This document shows positions 9,438-20,932 of a DNA stretch of 64,000 bases, piece by piece. Source of the stretch: Silanimonas sp. (GTDB lineage Bacteria > Pseudomonadota > Gammaproteobacteria > Xanthomonadales > Xanthomonadaceae); NCBI GenBank assembly GCA_018334015.1, contig JAGXTI010000020.1, forward strand, positions 62,001 to 126,000. The letters are read 5' to 3'. Both the position numbers and the translations under genes were made by a program. Position 1 is the first letter of the stretch; the number at the start of each line of letters is the position of its first letter. The notes beneath the pieces are model-generated. The model was not told where the DNA came from. It did not search any database and worked only from the letters and a program-made list of their open reading frames with translations.

Positions 9438-11561
9438 ATGCCGATCATCATTCTCAGATCCCTGCTGCTCACCGGGCTCGTGCTGCTCGCCGCGGCCCCG
9501 GCTCAAGCCCTGCAACCCACCCAGCATGCGGCGGTCGCCCTGATCGCCGACCACGCGACGGTGGCTCCCGGTCAGACCTTCGGGGCCGGCCTGCGCATCG
9601 TCCACGAGCCGGGTTGGCATTCCTACTGGCAGAACCCCGGCGACTCCGGTCTGCCGACGCGCTTCGACTGGACCCTGCCGGAAGGGGCCCGTGCGGGGCC
9701 GATCCAGTGGCCGGTGCCGGAACGTCTGCCCTTCGGCGGGCTCGTCAACCTCGGCTACAAGAACGATCTGCTGCTACCGGCCACACTCACGGTCCCGGCT
9801 GATGCCATGCCAGGTTCGCGCTTCGCCGTCACGTTGCGGGCGCGCTGGTTGATCTGCGCCGACATCTGCATCCCCGACCAGGCCATGCTGACCCTGGATC
9901 TGCCGGTCGCAGCCACGCCCCAGCCCTCGGTGGAAGCCGGGCGCTTCGCCGCAGCGCTGGCACGGGTGCCGCAACCGGCGCCGGCTTGGGGCGGTCTGAC
10001 CCGGCGCAGCGAGGCCGGCATCGAGGTGGCGATCGAGGGCGCAGCCGCAGCACTCACCGGCATGGCGCGAATCGACGTGTTTCCGCTCAGCCCGCAGGTG
10101 GTGGCCAATACCGTCATTGATGCCGCGTTCGACGCCAGCGGCGTGCTGCGTTTCGTGCAGCCGCTGAGCGACTTCTACGCCGGCATGCCGAGCGAGGTGG
10201 TCTGGGTGCTGGTCGGCCACGCCGCCGACGGCGGTCTGCATGCCCATACGTTGCGCACCGTCGGCGAGGATCCGCTCGGCCCACCGCCCGAGCCTGCTGT
10301 GCAATCCGCGCCGCCGCCGGTCGCTTCCGCCGTCGCCGTGCCGGTCATCGAGCGTCCGCTGGGCCTCGGTCTGGTGCTGTTGTTCGCCCTGCTGGGCGGC
10401 ATCCTGCTGAACCTGATGCCCTGCGTGTTTCCGGTGCTCGCATTCAAGGGCCTGGCGATCGCCCAAGGCGGCCCCTCGCAGCACCGCCACGCCCTGCTCT
10501 ACACGGCGGGCATATTGGTCGCTTTCCTCGCGCTGGCCGGCCTGCTGGTGGCCTTGCGCGCCACCGGCGAGGCGCTGGGCTGGGGCTTCCAGCTACAGAC
10601 GCCGTGGTTCGTCGCCGCCATGGCCCTGTTGATGGCCGGTGTCGGTTTCGCGCTCTCCGGACTGGCCACGCCCGGGGCTTCGCTGATGGGCTTTGGGCAA
10701 TCGCTGACCGAGAGCGATGGCGACCGCGGCGCCTTTTTCACCGGCGTGCTGGCGGTGGTGGTGGCCAGCCCCTGCACCGCACCCTTCATGGGACCGGCGC
10801 TCGGTGTGGCCCTGACCCAACCAGGAGCGGTCACCTTCGGGGTGTTCGTGGCACTCGGGGTGGGCCTTGCACTGCCGATGCTGGCGCTGGCGTTCTCGCC
10901 GGCGCTGGCGCGGTCCTTGCCGCGACCGGGGCCATGGATGGAGCGCCTCAAGCAGGCGCTGGCGTTCCCGATGTACTTCACCGCACTTTGGCTGGCCTAT
11001 GTGCTGGGCCGACAGGTCGGGGTTTTCGGCATGACCCTGCTGTTGGGCGGCATCGTGCTGATGGGCTTCGCCCTGTGGTGGCGCGGCTCGGCACCGGGCG
11101 TGGCCAAGCGCATCGCGGTGAGCGCCCTGCTGCTGTTGGCCGTGGCGCCGGTGGTGCTGGTCGAAGGTCTGCGCAGTGGCAGCCCGACCGCCGCGGCGGC
11201 CACCGTTGGCGTCGAGGCCTGGTCGCCGGAGCGGGTCGCCGCTCTGCGCGCCGAGGGTCGTCCGGTGCTGGTCAATTTCACTGCGGCCTGGTGCATCAGC
11301 TGCATCGCCAACGAAGGGGTCGCGCTCCGGGGGGAGCGGTTCGAGACCCTGCTGCGCGAGACCGGCACCCGCTACCTCAAGGCCGATTGGACCGACCATG
11401 ACCCGACCATCACCGCCGCATTGGCCGAGTTCGGCCGCAGCGGGGTGCCGTTGTACGTCGTCTACCCGGCCGATGGCGGCGCACCGTTTGTTCTGCCGCA
11501 ACTGCTGACACCGGGCATCGTCGCCGCTGCCCTGCAACGCGCCGCGGCGGCGGGAATCTGA
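9438..11561 (+). CDS. DsbD/ScsB-like thiol:disulfide interchange protein
   Basis: Inner-membrane protein that passes electrons from cytoplasmic thioredoxin to periplasmic thiol partners. The protein has 707 residues: signal peptide; periplasmic alpha domain with ICADICIP (Cys pair near residue 140), the form seen in ScsB-type proteins; a central membrane domain of about eight helices beginning LLNLMPCVFPVLAFK and containing the second conserved Cys in VASPCTAPFMG; and a C-terminal thioredoxin domain with AAWCISC. The ATG at 9438 gives a normal signal peptide; upstream codons encode no family sequence. A second, canonical dsbD lies at 54705, so the cell has two reductant conduits with different periplasmic heads. 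Confidence 0.88.
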   Translation: MPIIILRSLLLTGLVLLAAAPAQALQPTQHAAVALIADHATVAPGQTFGAGLRIVHEPGWHSYWQNPGDSGLPTRFDWTLPEGARAGPIQWPVPERLPFGGLVNLGYKNDLLLPATLTVPADAMPGSRFAVTLRARWLICADICIPDQAMLTLDLPVAATPQPSVEAGRFAAALARVPQPAPAWGGLTRRSEAGIEVAIEGAAAALTGMARIDVFPLSPQVVANTVIDAAFDASGVLRFVQPLSDFYAGMPSEVVWVLVGHAADGGLHAHTLRTVGEDPLGPPPEPAVQSAPPPVASAVAVPVIERPLGLGLVLLFALLGGILLNLMPCVFPVLAFKGLAIAQGGPSQHRHALLYTAGILVAFLALAGLLVALRATGEALGWGFQLQTPWFVAAMALLMAGVGFALSGLATPGASLMGFGQSLTESDGDRGAFFTGVLAVVVASPCTAPFMGPALGVALTQPGAVTFGVFVALGVGLALPMLALAFSPALARSLPRPGPWMERLKQALAFPMYFTALWLAYVLGRQVGVFGMTLLLGGIVLMGFALWWRGSAPGVAKRIAVSALLLLAVAPVVLVEGLRSGSPTAAAATVGVEAWSPERVAALRAEGRPVLVNFTAAWCISCIANEGVALRGERFETLLRETGTRYLKADWTDHDPTITAALAEFGRSGVPLYVVYPADGGAPFVLPQLLTPGIVAAALQRAAAAGI

Positions 11562-11582
11562 GCCTGCGGTCGACCGCCGCCT

Positions 11583-13645
<2,063 letters not shown>

Positions 13646-13688
13646 GCATTAGAACGCGAATCGCCAGCGGATGCCATGAAGGCCGCGT

Positions 13689-16600
13689 TCAGTAGCGCGG
13701 TGCCGGCGGCGGGGCCTTGATGCGGAACCAGGCGGCGTACAGGGCCGGCAGGAACAGCAGGGTGAGCGCGGTGGCGACGATCAGGCCGCCCATGATGGCG
13801 ACCGCCATCGGCCCGAAGAACACGCTGCGCGAGAGCGGAATCATCGCCAGCACGGCGGTGAGCGCGGTCAGCACGATCGGCCGGAAACGCCGGACGGCGG
13901 CCTCGACCACGGCCACGAAGGGCGCCATGCCCTCGGCGATGTGGCGCTCGATCTGGTCGATCAGGATCACCGCGTTGCGCATGATCATGCCCGACAGCGC
14001 GATGGTGCCCAACATGGCGACGAAACCGAAGGGCACCTGCGGCACCAGCAGGAACCAGGTCACGCCGATCAGCCCTAGTGGCGCGGTCAGCAGCACCATT
14101 GCGGTGCGCGAGAAGCTGCGCAATTGCAGCATCAGCAGGGTGATCACGGCGAACAGCAGCAGCGGGATGCCGGCCACCACCGACTTGCTGCCACGCGCCG
14201 CATCCTCGACCGTGCCGCCGGTTTCCAGCAGGAAGCCGGGCGGCAGCGCGGCACGCAGATCGTCGAGTCGGGGCAGGATCTCCTGCGTCACGGTCGGCGG
14301 GGTGATGCCGGTTTCGACGTCGGCGCGCACGGTCACCGTCGGCAGCCGGTTGCGGTGCCAGAGGATGCCGTGTTCGAAGCCGTACTCGATGTCGGCCACC
14401 TGTGCGAGCGGCACGCTGCGCCCCCCCGCGGTCGGCACCGCCAGCGAGCCCAGCATGTCAAGGCGGGTGCGCTCCTGCTCGGGGCCGCGCAGGAGGATTT
14501 CGATCAGCTCGTTGCCCTCTCGGAAGGTGCTGACCGGGGTGCCGGACAAGGATCCGCGCAGGAAGGTGGCGACCTCGGCCGAACTGACGCCCAGGGCACG
14601 AGCGCGGTCCTGATCGATCGTCAGTCGCACCACCTTGCTCGGCTCATCCCAGTCGAGGTTGACATTACGCACGTGCGGGTTCTCGCGGACCCGGGCCTTG
14701 ACCTCGCGGGCGATGCGCAGCACTTCGTCGACATGCTCGCCGGAGACCCGGAACTGCACCGGAAACCCCACCGGCGGCCCGTTCTCGAGCCGGGTCACGC
14801 GGCCTTGCAGCTCACCGAATTCGGTATCGATCACGCCCTGCAACCAGGCCTTGACCGCCTCGCGGGTCGCAATGTCGGGCGTGCGCAGCACGAACTGGGC
14901 GAAGTTGGCCTGTGGCAGTTTCTGGTCGAGCGGCAGGTAGAAGCGCGGCGAACCGGAACCAACGTAAGCCACGAAACTTTCGATGCCCTCGTGACCCTGC
15001 AGGTGTTCTTCGAAGCGTTGCACCGCCGCCTCGGTGGCCCGCATCGAGCTGCCTTCGGCCAACTCGATATCGACCATCAGCTCCAGCCGGGTCGAAGACG
15101 GGAAGAACTGCTGCGGCACGAAACGGAACATCGCCACCGACAGCAGGAACAGCGCCACGGTCAGGGCGATCACGGTCTTGCGGTGACGCACGCTCCAGGT
15201 CACCGTCTCGCGGAAACGCCGGTAGAAGGGCGTGGCGTAGGGGTCGTCCTGCGGCGTGCCGGCGGGCGCCACCAGCGGCGCCAGGCGTGGCGGCAGGCGG
15301 CGCGCCAGCTCGCGGCGGACGGCGGCAGCGAAGCCGTTGCCGTGGCCGGCACGCAGGCTCTCGCGGTCGGGCAGCAGCTTGTCGCCGAGGTAGGGGATGA
15401 AAATCACCGCCGCCACCCAGCTCAGCACCAGCGCCAGCACCACCACCTGAAAGATCGAGCGGGTGTATTCGCCGGTGCTCGAGGCGGCGGTGGCGATCGG
15501 CAGGAAACCGGCGGCGGTGATCAGCGTGCCGGTGAGCATGGGGAAGGCCATGTGCTGGTAGGTGTAGGCCGCCGCCGCCAGCCGGTCGAGGCCCTCCTCC
15601 ATCTTCACCTGCATCATCTCGATGGCGATGATGGCGTCGTCCACCAGCAGGCCGAGCGCCAGGATCAGTGCGCCGAGCGAGATCTTGTGCAGGCCGATAT
15701 CGAAGAAATACATGCTGGCGAAGGTCATCGCCAGCACCAGCGGGATCGACAGCGCCACCACCAGACCGGAGCGCCAGCCCAGGCTCAGGAAGCAGACCAG
15801 CAGCACGATCAGCACCGCCTCGGCCAGCACGCGCACGAACTCGCCCACCGAATCGCGCACCGCCGCCGGCTGGTCGGCGACCTGGGTCAGGCTCATGCCG
15901 GCCGGCAGGGTCTGCTGGATCTGCGCGAACTCGGCCTGCAGGCGCTCGCCGAGTTCGAGAATGTCGCCGCCCTTGCGCATCGAGATGCCGATGCCGATCG
16001 CGTCCTCGCCCATGAAACGCATGCGCGGTGCGGCCGGATCGACGAAACCGCGGTGCACCTCGGCCACATCACCGAGCCGGAAGCTGTGCTCGCCGACGCG
16101 GATCGGGAACTGGCGGATCGATTCGACCGAATCGAAGGCACCGCTGACCCGCAGCTTGACGCGGTGGGTCGGGGTCTCGAAGAAACTGGCGCCGACCACC
16201 GCATTCTGCGCGTCGATCGCCCGCTGCACCGCCTCCAGCGGCACACCCAAGGCGGCGAGCTTGGTGTTCGAGAGTTCGATCCAGATGGTTTCCTGCTGCA
16301 GGCCGATCAGTTCGACCTTGGCCACGTCCGGGACCCGGTGCAGGGCCAGCTCGATGCGTTCGGCGTAGTCCTCCAGCGTGGCGTAATCGAGACCCTTGGC
16401 CTGCAGCGCGTAGATGGTGCCGAAGGTGTCGCCGAACTCGTCATTGAAGAACGGGCCGACGATGCCGGCCGGCAGGGTGTGGCGGATGTCGCCGATCTTC
16501 TTGCGCGCCGCGTACCACAGCGGCGGCAGTTCGGCCGAGACCATCGAATCCTTGGCCATGAACATGACCATCGACTCGCCGGCCCGCGAGTAGGAGCGGA

Positions 16601-16856
16601 TGAACTCGTACTGGCCGGTTTCCATCAGCTCCTTCTCGATGCGGTCGGTGACCTGCTCGGCCACTTCCTGCGCGGTCGCACCCGGCCAGAGCGTCTGCAC
16701 CACCATCAGCTTGAAGCTGAAAGGCGGGTCCTCGGACTGCCCGAGCCGCTGGTAGCTGAACACCCCGACGATGCCCAGCACGATCATCGCGTACAGCACC
16801 AGGGCGCGGTTCTGCAGGGCCCAAGCGGAGAGGTTGAACGATCCGGCCATGGCCAC
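13689..16856 (-). CDS. RND-family efflux transporter, inner-membrane pump
   Basis: Proton-driven multidrug/solute efflux pump of the AcrB (HAE1) superfamily. The protein has 1055 residues with twelve predicted membrane helices and two large periplasmic loops. The N-terminus reads NRALVLYAMIVLGIVGVFSYQRLGQSEDP. Helix 4 contains GLLVDDAIIAIE with the proton-relay Asp pair. A GTG at 16856 directly follows the TGA of the membrane-fusion gene; an ATG two codons later is an alternative start. With the upstream membrane-fusion lipoprotein it forms a two-gene operon facing a TetR regulator. A TolC-type outer-membrane channel is encoded at 19511. Substrate unknown. Confidence 0.93.
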   Translation of the reverse strand: MAMAGSFNLSAWALQNRALVLYAMIVLGIVGVFSYQRLGQSEDPPFSFKLMVVQTLWPGATAQEVAEQVTDRIEKELMETGQYEFIRSYSRAGESMVMFMAKDSMVSAELPPLWYAARKKIGDIRHTLPAGIVGPFFNDEFGDTFGTIYALQAKGLDYATLEDYAERIELALHRVPDVAKVELIGLQQETIWIELSNTKLAALGVPLEAVQRAIDAQNAVVGASFFETPTHRVKLRVSGAFDSVESIRQFPIRVGEHSFRLGDVAEVHRGFVDPAAPRMRFMGEDAIGIGISMRKGGDILELGERLQAEFAQIQQTLPAGMSLTQVADQPAAVRDSVGEFVRVLAEAVLIVLLVCFLSLGWRSGLVVALSIPLVLAMTFASMYFFDIGLHKISLGALILALGLLVDDAIIAIEMMQVKMEEGLDRLAAAAYTYQHMAFPMLTGTLITAAGFLPIATAASSTGEYTRSIFQVVVLALVLSWVAAVIFIPYLGDKLLPDRESLRAGHGNGFAAAVRRELARRLPPRLAPLVAPAGTPQDDPYATPFYRRFRETVTWSVRHRKTVIALTVALFLLSVAMFRFVPQQFFPSSTRLELMVDIELAEGSSMRATEAAVQRFEEHLQGHEGIESFVAYVGSGSPRFYLPLDQKLPQANFAQFVLRTPDIATREAVKAWLQGVIDTEFGELQGRVTRLENGPPVGFPVQFRVSGEHVDEVLRIAREVKARVRENPHVRNVNLDWDEPSKVVRLTIDQDRARALGVSSAEVATFLRGSLSGTPVSTFREGNELIEILLRGPEQERTRLDMLGSLAVPTAGGRSVPLAQVADIEYGFEHGILWHRNRLPTVTVRADVETGITPPTVTQEILPRLDDLRAALPPGFLLETGGTVEDAARGSKSVVAGIPLLLFAVITLLMLQLRSFSRTAMVLLTAPLGLIGVTWFLLVPQVPFGFVAMLGTIALSGMIMRNAVILIDQIERHIAEGMAPFVAVVEAAVRRFRPIVLTALTAVLAMIPLSRSVFFGPMAVAIMGGLIVATALTLLFLPALYAAWFRIKAPPPAPRY

Positions 16857-17993
16857 TCAGCCGGCGTCGTTGGCGGCCGCCGGCGCGGCCGGCAGGGGGC
16901 GGTTCTCGCGGTCCAGCGGCCGCAGCGGCTGGCCCTCGCGCAGCAGGTGCACACCGGCCACCACCACCCAGTCGTCCGCGGCGAGGCCGGCCAGCACCGG
17001 CACCGAGGTCGGGCCGTAGGGGCCGATCTCGACCTCTTGGCGGCGGGCGCTGCGGCGATCGGCGTTCAGCACCCACAGCGCCGGCCGACCTTCCACCTCG
17101 GTGAGCGCCGAGAGCGGCACGCTGAGCGCCACCGCAGTGCTGCGGACGGCATAGACGCGGGCACTCTGGCCCAGCTCGACGGCCACTCCGACCGGGGTCT
17201 CGATGGCCACCCGGGCGGCGAAGGTGCGGGTCGCCGGATCGGCGGCCGGGGCGATCTCGCGGAAGCGGCCCGGCAGCCGGCGCTCGGACGCAGCCCAGAG
17301 CTCGACCTGCACCGGCTGGCCGATGGTGAAGCGCGCCAGTTCCGATTCGGGCAGGGCGATGGCGACCTCGCGGTCGCCATCCTCGGCCACCACGAACACC
17401 GGCTGGCCGGCCGCCAGCACCTGCCCGGCTTCGGCAAAGCGCTCGGCCACCACGCCATCGGCGGGGGCCCGCAGATCGCCGTAAGCGGCCTGGTTGGCGG
17501 CGACCCGCAGCTGCGCCCGAGCCTGCCCGACCTGGGCATCGGCCGCCTCGCGGGCGCTGCGGCGGGCATCGAACAGGGAGCGGCTGACCAGCTGCCGCTC
17601 GAACAGCACGCCGACACGCTCGAACTCGGCGGCGGCGAGCCGGGCTTCGGCTTCGGCGGCGGCGAGCCGGGCCTCGGCGGCCTCGCGGGCCAGCCGCAGG
17701 TCAGCGCCGTCGAGCCGGGCCAGCACCTGGCCGGCACGGACCCGCTGGCCGACCTCGACTTCGCGCTGGGCCAGCTTGCCGCCGACCCGGAAGGCCAGCA
17801 GGGTTTCGTGGCGGGCGCGCACATCGCCGGCAAAAGCCTGCACCGCCGCCTCGGCCGGCTGTGGCTGTTGCACCAGCACCGGCCGCGGCGGCTCCTGCAC
17901 CGGTTCGCCTTGGCCGCAGCCGGCCAGCAGCAGAGCCGGCACCAGCAAGGCCGCGCCCAGCGCGACGGAAAAAGAGGGGCGGCGAAGGGGCAT
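16857..17993 (-). CDS. Efflux membrane-fusion (HlyD/AcrA-type) lipoprotein
   Basis: Periplasmic adaptor that links the RND pump to an outer-membrane channel. The protein has 378 residues. The signal peptide ends in LLLAGC, a lipobox with the lipidated Cys near residue 26. It is followed by the barrel-sandwich half-motif (VGGKLAQREVEVGQRVRAGQ), an Ala/Arg/Glu-rich hairpin coiled coil near residues 95-165, the second lipoyl half (APADGVVAERFAEAGQVLAAGQ), then beta-barrel and membrane-proximal domains. Its stop abuts the start of the pump gene, so the two are translated as a unit. It is divergent from the TetR gene across 72 bp. Confidence 0.92.
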   Translation of the reverse strand: MPLRRPSFSVALGAALLVPALLLAGCGQGEPVQEPPRPVLVQQPQPAEAAVQAFAGDVRARHETLLAFRVGGKLAQREVEVGQRVRAGQVLARLDGADLRLAREAAEARLAAAEAEARLAAAEFERVGVLFERQLVSRSLFDARRSAREAADAQVGQARAQLRVAANQAAYGDLRAPADGVVAERFAEAGQVLAAGQPVFVVAEDGDREVAIALPESELARFTIGQPVQVELWAASERRLPGRFREIAPAADPATRTFAARVAIETPVGVAVELGQSARVYAVRSTAVALSVPLSALTEVEGRPALWVLNADRRSARRQEVEIGPYGPTSVPVLAGLAADDWVVVAGVHLLREGQPLRPLDRENRPLPAAPAAANDAG

Positions 17994-18065
17994 GGCGGGG
18001 GCCGGGATTCATGAACTCGGCAGTATGCTATCTTCAAGCCTGCCGTCCGGTCCATTGCCTTTCGC

Positions 18066-18716
18066 GTGACGAACACCGCCCGCACCGCCGCCTCTGGCCG
18101 CCCCAAAGACCCGGAAAAACGCGCCGCCCTGGTCGAGGCCGCCGGCACCCTGTTCTGCCAGCACGGTTTCGAGGCGGTCAGCCTCGAGGCCATTGCCCAG
18201 GCCGCCGGCGTCTCCAAGCTGACGATCTACAGCCATTTCGGCGACAAGGAAGGCCTGTTCACCGCCGCCGTCGCGGCGCGCTGCCAGCAGCAGTTGCCGC
18301 AGGGCCTGTTCGAACGGTCCGACGGCCTGCCCCTGCGTGATGCTCTGCGGGCGATCGGCCAAGCTTTCACCGCCCTCGTGTTCAGCGAGGATGCCCTGCA
18401 ACTCAACCGCACCATGGCCGCTCAGGCACAGGGCGATGGCCGGCTGGCCGCACTCTACTTCGCCGCCGGCCCCAAACGGCTGCTCGAGGAGATGGAAGGC
18501 TTCCTGCGCGGGCAGCAGGCCAGCGGTCAACTCGCCCTCGGCGACCCGCGTGAGGCGGCCGCGCATTTCTTCGTGCTGCTCAAAGGCCTTGAGCATCTGC
18601 GCTGCCTGATCGGCCTGTGCCCGCCGCCGTCGCCGGCCCAGCTCGCCGCCCACGTCGAGCGCTGCGTCACGCTGTTCTTGCGCGCCCACGGCGCCCCCTG
18701 CCCTCCGTCCCGGTGA
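18066..18716 (+). CDS. TetR/AcrR-family transcriptional regulator
   Basis: Probable repressor of the divergent RND efflux operon. The protein has 216 residues. The N-terminal helix-turn-helix is plain: LVEAAGTLFCQHGFEAVSLE, then AIAQAAGVSKLTIYSHFGDKEGLF at residues 35-60. The C-terminal ligand-binding half (residues 80-210) is the AefR-like type common in RND-linked regulators. The start is GTG at 18066; there is no ATG in a sensible place. The 72-bp gap to the efflux operon contains an 8-bp palindrome TTCATGAA (18008-18015) that could belong to an operator, but this is only a guess. The inducer cannot be inferred. Confidence 0.88.
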   Translation: MTNTARTAASGRPKDPEKRAALVEAAGTLFCQHGFEAVSLEAIAQAAGVSKLTIYSHFGDKEGLFTAAVAARCQQQLPQGLFERSDGLPLRDALRAIGQAFTALVFSEDALQLNRTMAAQAQGDGRLAALYFAAGPKRLLEEMEGFLRGQQASGQLALGDPREAAAHFFVLLKGLEHLRCLIGLCPPPSPAQLAAHVERCVTLFLRAHGAPCPPSR

Positions 18717-18816
18717 CCTTCGTCACTGCCCGGACGCGCGCCGCTGGGGCAGTCTGCGGGTCGTGGGGTGCTTGCCCGTAAACTAGTCTGCTTTCGCGCC
18801 CCTTGAGGAACCGCCC

Positions 18817-19470
18817 ATGCCGATCGACTTCAACCAGGCCCGCCACACGATGGTGGAGCAGCAGATCCGCCCCTGGGAGGTGCTCGACCGCCGTGTGCTG
18901 GAGGCCCTCAGCGCCGTGCCGCGCGAGGATTTCGTGCCGGTCGAGCACCGCCGTCTGGCGTTCGCCGACCTGCCGCTGCCGCTGCCGCACGGCGAATGGA
19001 TGTTCAAGCCGGTGGTCGAGGGCCGTCTGCTGCAGGCGCTCGATCTCGCACCCACCGACGAGGTGCTGGAAATCGGTGCCGGCAGCGGCTTCCTGACGGC
19101 CTGCCTCGGCCACCTCGCCCACTCGGTGCTGGCGCTCGAACGCCACGCCGATCTCGCCGCCACCGCCCGCCAGCGGCTCGCCGCCCTCGGCGTCGGCAAC
19201 GTGCAACTCGACACCGCCCACGCCGACCACTGGGACAGCCCGCGCCGCTTCGACGCCATCCTGCTGGGCGGGGCGGTTGCCGAGCTGCCCGCGCGGTTCA
19301 TCGGCTGGCTGCGTCCCGGTGGCCGGCTGGTCGCGGTGCGCGGCGAGGCCCCGGCCCAGGAGGCCATCTGCCTGCGCGCAGGCGCGGACGGCCCGGTGAT
19401 CGAAAGCCTGTTCGAAACCGAGGTGCCCTACCTCGATGGGCACGCCCCGCGCGCCCGTTTCCGCCTCTGA
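18817..19470 (+). CDS. Protein-L-isoaspartate O-methyltransferase family protein
   Basis: SAM-dependent methyltransferase of 217 residues related to PCM, which methylates damaged L-isoaspartyl residues in aged proteins. Visible are the PCM N-terminal region (MVEQQIRPWEVLDRRVLEAL, VPREDFVP) and SAM motif I (VLEIGAGSGFLTACLG) near residue 80. Many Xanthomonadales carry this variant directly upstream of tolC; it is more diverged than Pcm beside surE, so its true substrate is open. The ATG at 18817 fits the family start. tolC starts 40 bp downstream, and the two are likely co-transcribed. Confidence 0.82.
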   Translation: MPIDFNQARHTMVEQQIRPWEVLDRRVLEALSAVPREDFVPVEHRRLAFADLPLPLPHGEWMFKPVVEGRLLQALDLAPTDEVLEIGAGSGFLTACLGHLAHSVLALERHADLAATARQRLAALGVGNVQLDTAHADHWDSPRRFDAILLGGAVAELPARFIGWLRPGGRLVAVRGEAPAQEAICLRAGADGPVIESLFETEVPYLDGHAPRARFRL

Positions 19471-19510
19471 CCCCTTCAAGCCTCTTTCGCGCACCTCAAG
19501 GACCCTCACC

Positions 19511-20920
19511 ATGCGCTTGCGCCCCCTCGCCCTCGCCCTGCTGTTGGCCGGTTCCGTTGGCAGCGTCGCCGCCGCCGACCTGATGCAGGCCTTCGAACTG
19601 GCCCGCCAAGGCGACCCGCAACTGGCCGCAGCCGAGGCACGCGCCGCCGCCGCCCGCGCCGGCGTGACCCAGGCCCGGGCCGCGCTGCTGCCGCAGATCG
19701 CCGCGCAGGCCAGCCTGAACGACCAGCAGGGCGACAGCACCTCGGTGGGCACCCAGCCCGACCCGAACAACCCGGGGCAGGTCATTTTCGGCCGCAGCAC
19801 CGGCAGCTCCGACATCCGCACCCGCAGCCTCGGCGTCAACCTGCAGCAGTCGATCTACGACCATGCTGATTACCGCCGGCTGGCCGCCGCCCGTGCCCAG
19901 GCCGCCGCCGCCGAAAGCGACCGGCTGGCCGCCGAGCAGGCGCTCGGCGTGCGCGTGGCCACCGCCTACTTCGATGTGCTGACGGCGATCGAAGCCCTGG
20001 CCTCGGCGCGCGCCCAGGAGGCCGCCGCCAAGCGCCAGCTCGACCAGGCCGAGACCCGGCTGGAGGTCGGTTTGGCGCCGATCACCGACGTCCACGAGGC
20101 GCGTGCCAGCTTCGACGGTGCCCGCGCCAACGCGATCGCCGCCGGTACCCGGCTCGACGACACCCGCGAGGCCCTGACCGAGATCACCGGCGAGCCGCTG
20201 GAAGGCCTGCGCGGCCTCGCCGTCGAATTCCAGCCGCGGCTCGACGATGCCGAAGGCCTCGAGGCCTGGGTCGAGCGCGCGCTCGCCGGCAACCCGGCCC
20301 TGCAGTCGGCCACGCTCCGGCTCGATGCGGCCGGCGCCGGGGTCTCGGCGGCCCGCGCCGCGCACTATCCGACCCTCAGCCTGGGGGCCGGCTGGAACGA
20401 TTCGACCACCTGGGGCAACCGCGGCTCGGGCAATTTCAACTTTCCGGCTGATGGTCAAAGCGACGGCCACAGCATCGGCATCACGCTGAACGTGCCGATC
20501 TTCAGCGGCTTCGCCACCCAGGCTGGCGTGCGCCGGGCGGTGGCCGACCGCGAACTCGCCGCCGAGCAGCTCGAACAGCAGCGCCGCGGCGTGATCCGGC
20601 AGACCCGCAACGCCTACCGTTCGCTGGCCGCCGGGGCCGCCGAGGTCGAGGCCCGCCGGCTCGCCGTGGTGTCGGCGCGGGCCGCGCTGGAAGCCGGCGA
20701 AGCCGGGCTCGAAGTGGGCACCCGCACGGTGGTCGATGTGCTGCTGGCGCAGCAGGCGCTGTTCGCCGCGCAGACCCAGTTCGCCCAGGCCCGGCATGCT
20801 TTCCTGGTCAACCAGCTGGCCCTCAAGCAGGCCGCCGGCGCGCTGGTGCCCGAGGACATCGCGGCGGTGAACCGCCTGCTCACCGTCGACGCCGAAGCCC
20901 CGCTCGACGCCACCCGCTGA
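19511..20920 (+). CDS. tolC: TolC-family outer-membrane efflux channel
   Basis: Trimeric outer-membrane/periplasmic channel for type I secretion and multidrug efflux. The protein has 469 residues. A signal peptide (MRLRPLALALLLAGSVGSVAAA) precedes two repeated OEP domains rich in Ala/Glu/Gln heptads that form the alpha-helical tunnel. LGVNLQQSIYDHADYR and VGLAPITDVHEARASFDGAR in the first half are matched by IGITLNVPIFSGF and VGTRTVVDVLLAQQALF in the second. No other TolC is visible in the window, so it may serve both the RND pump at 13689 and the ABC exporter at 39153 (inference). It is convergent with waaA. Confidence 0.92.
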   Translation: MRLRPLALALLLAGSVGSVAAADLMQAFELARQGDPQLAAAEARAAAARAGVTQARAALLPQIAAQASLNDQQGDSTSVGTQPDPNNPGQVIFGRSTGSSDIRTRSLGVNLQQSIYDHADYRRLAAARAQAAAAESDRLAAEQALGVRVATAYFDVLTAIEALASARAQEAAAKRQLDQAETRLEVGLAPITDVHEARASFDGARANAIAAGTRLDDTREALTEITGEPLEGLRGLAVEFQPRLDDAEGLEAWVERALAGNPALQSATLRLDAAGAGVSAARAAHYPTLSLGAGWNDSTTWGNRGSGNFNFPADGQSDGHSIGITLNVPIFSGFATQAGVRRAVADRELAAEQLEQQRRGVIRQTRNAYRSLAAGAAEVEARRLAVVSARAALEAGEAGLEVGTRTVVDVLLAQQALFAAQTQFAQARHAFLVNQLALKQAAGALVPEDIAAVNRLLTVDAEAPLDATR

Positions 20921-20932
20921 AGCGGCGCGGGC

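Noticed and set aside
14124..18014. A 1296-codon open frame on the plus strand
   Set aside because: It is antisense to the RND pump and its adaptor, has no family motifs, and has the His/Arg/Gly-rich composition expected of a shadow frame in high-GC DNA.
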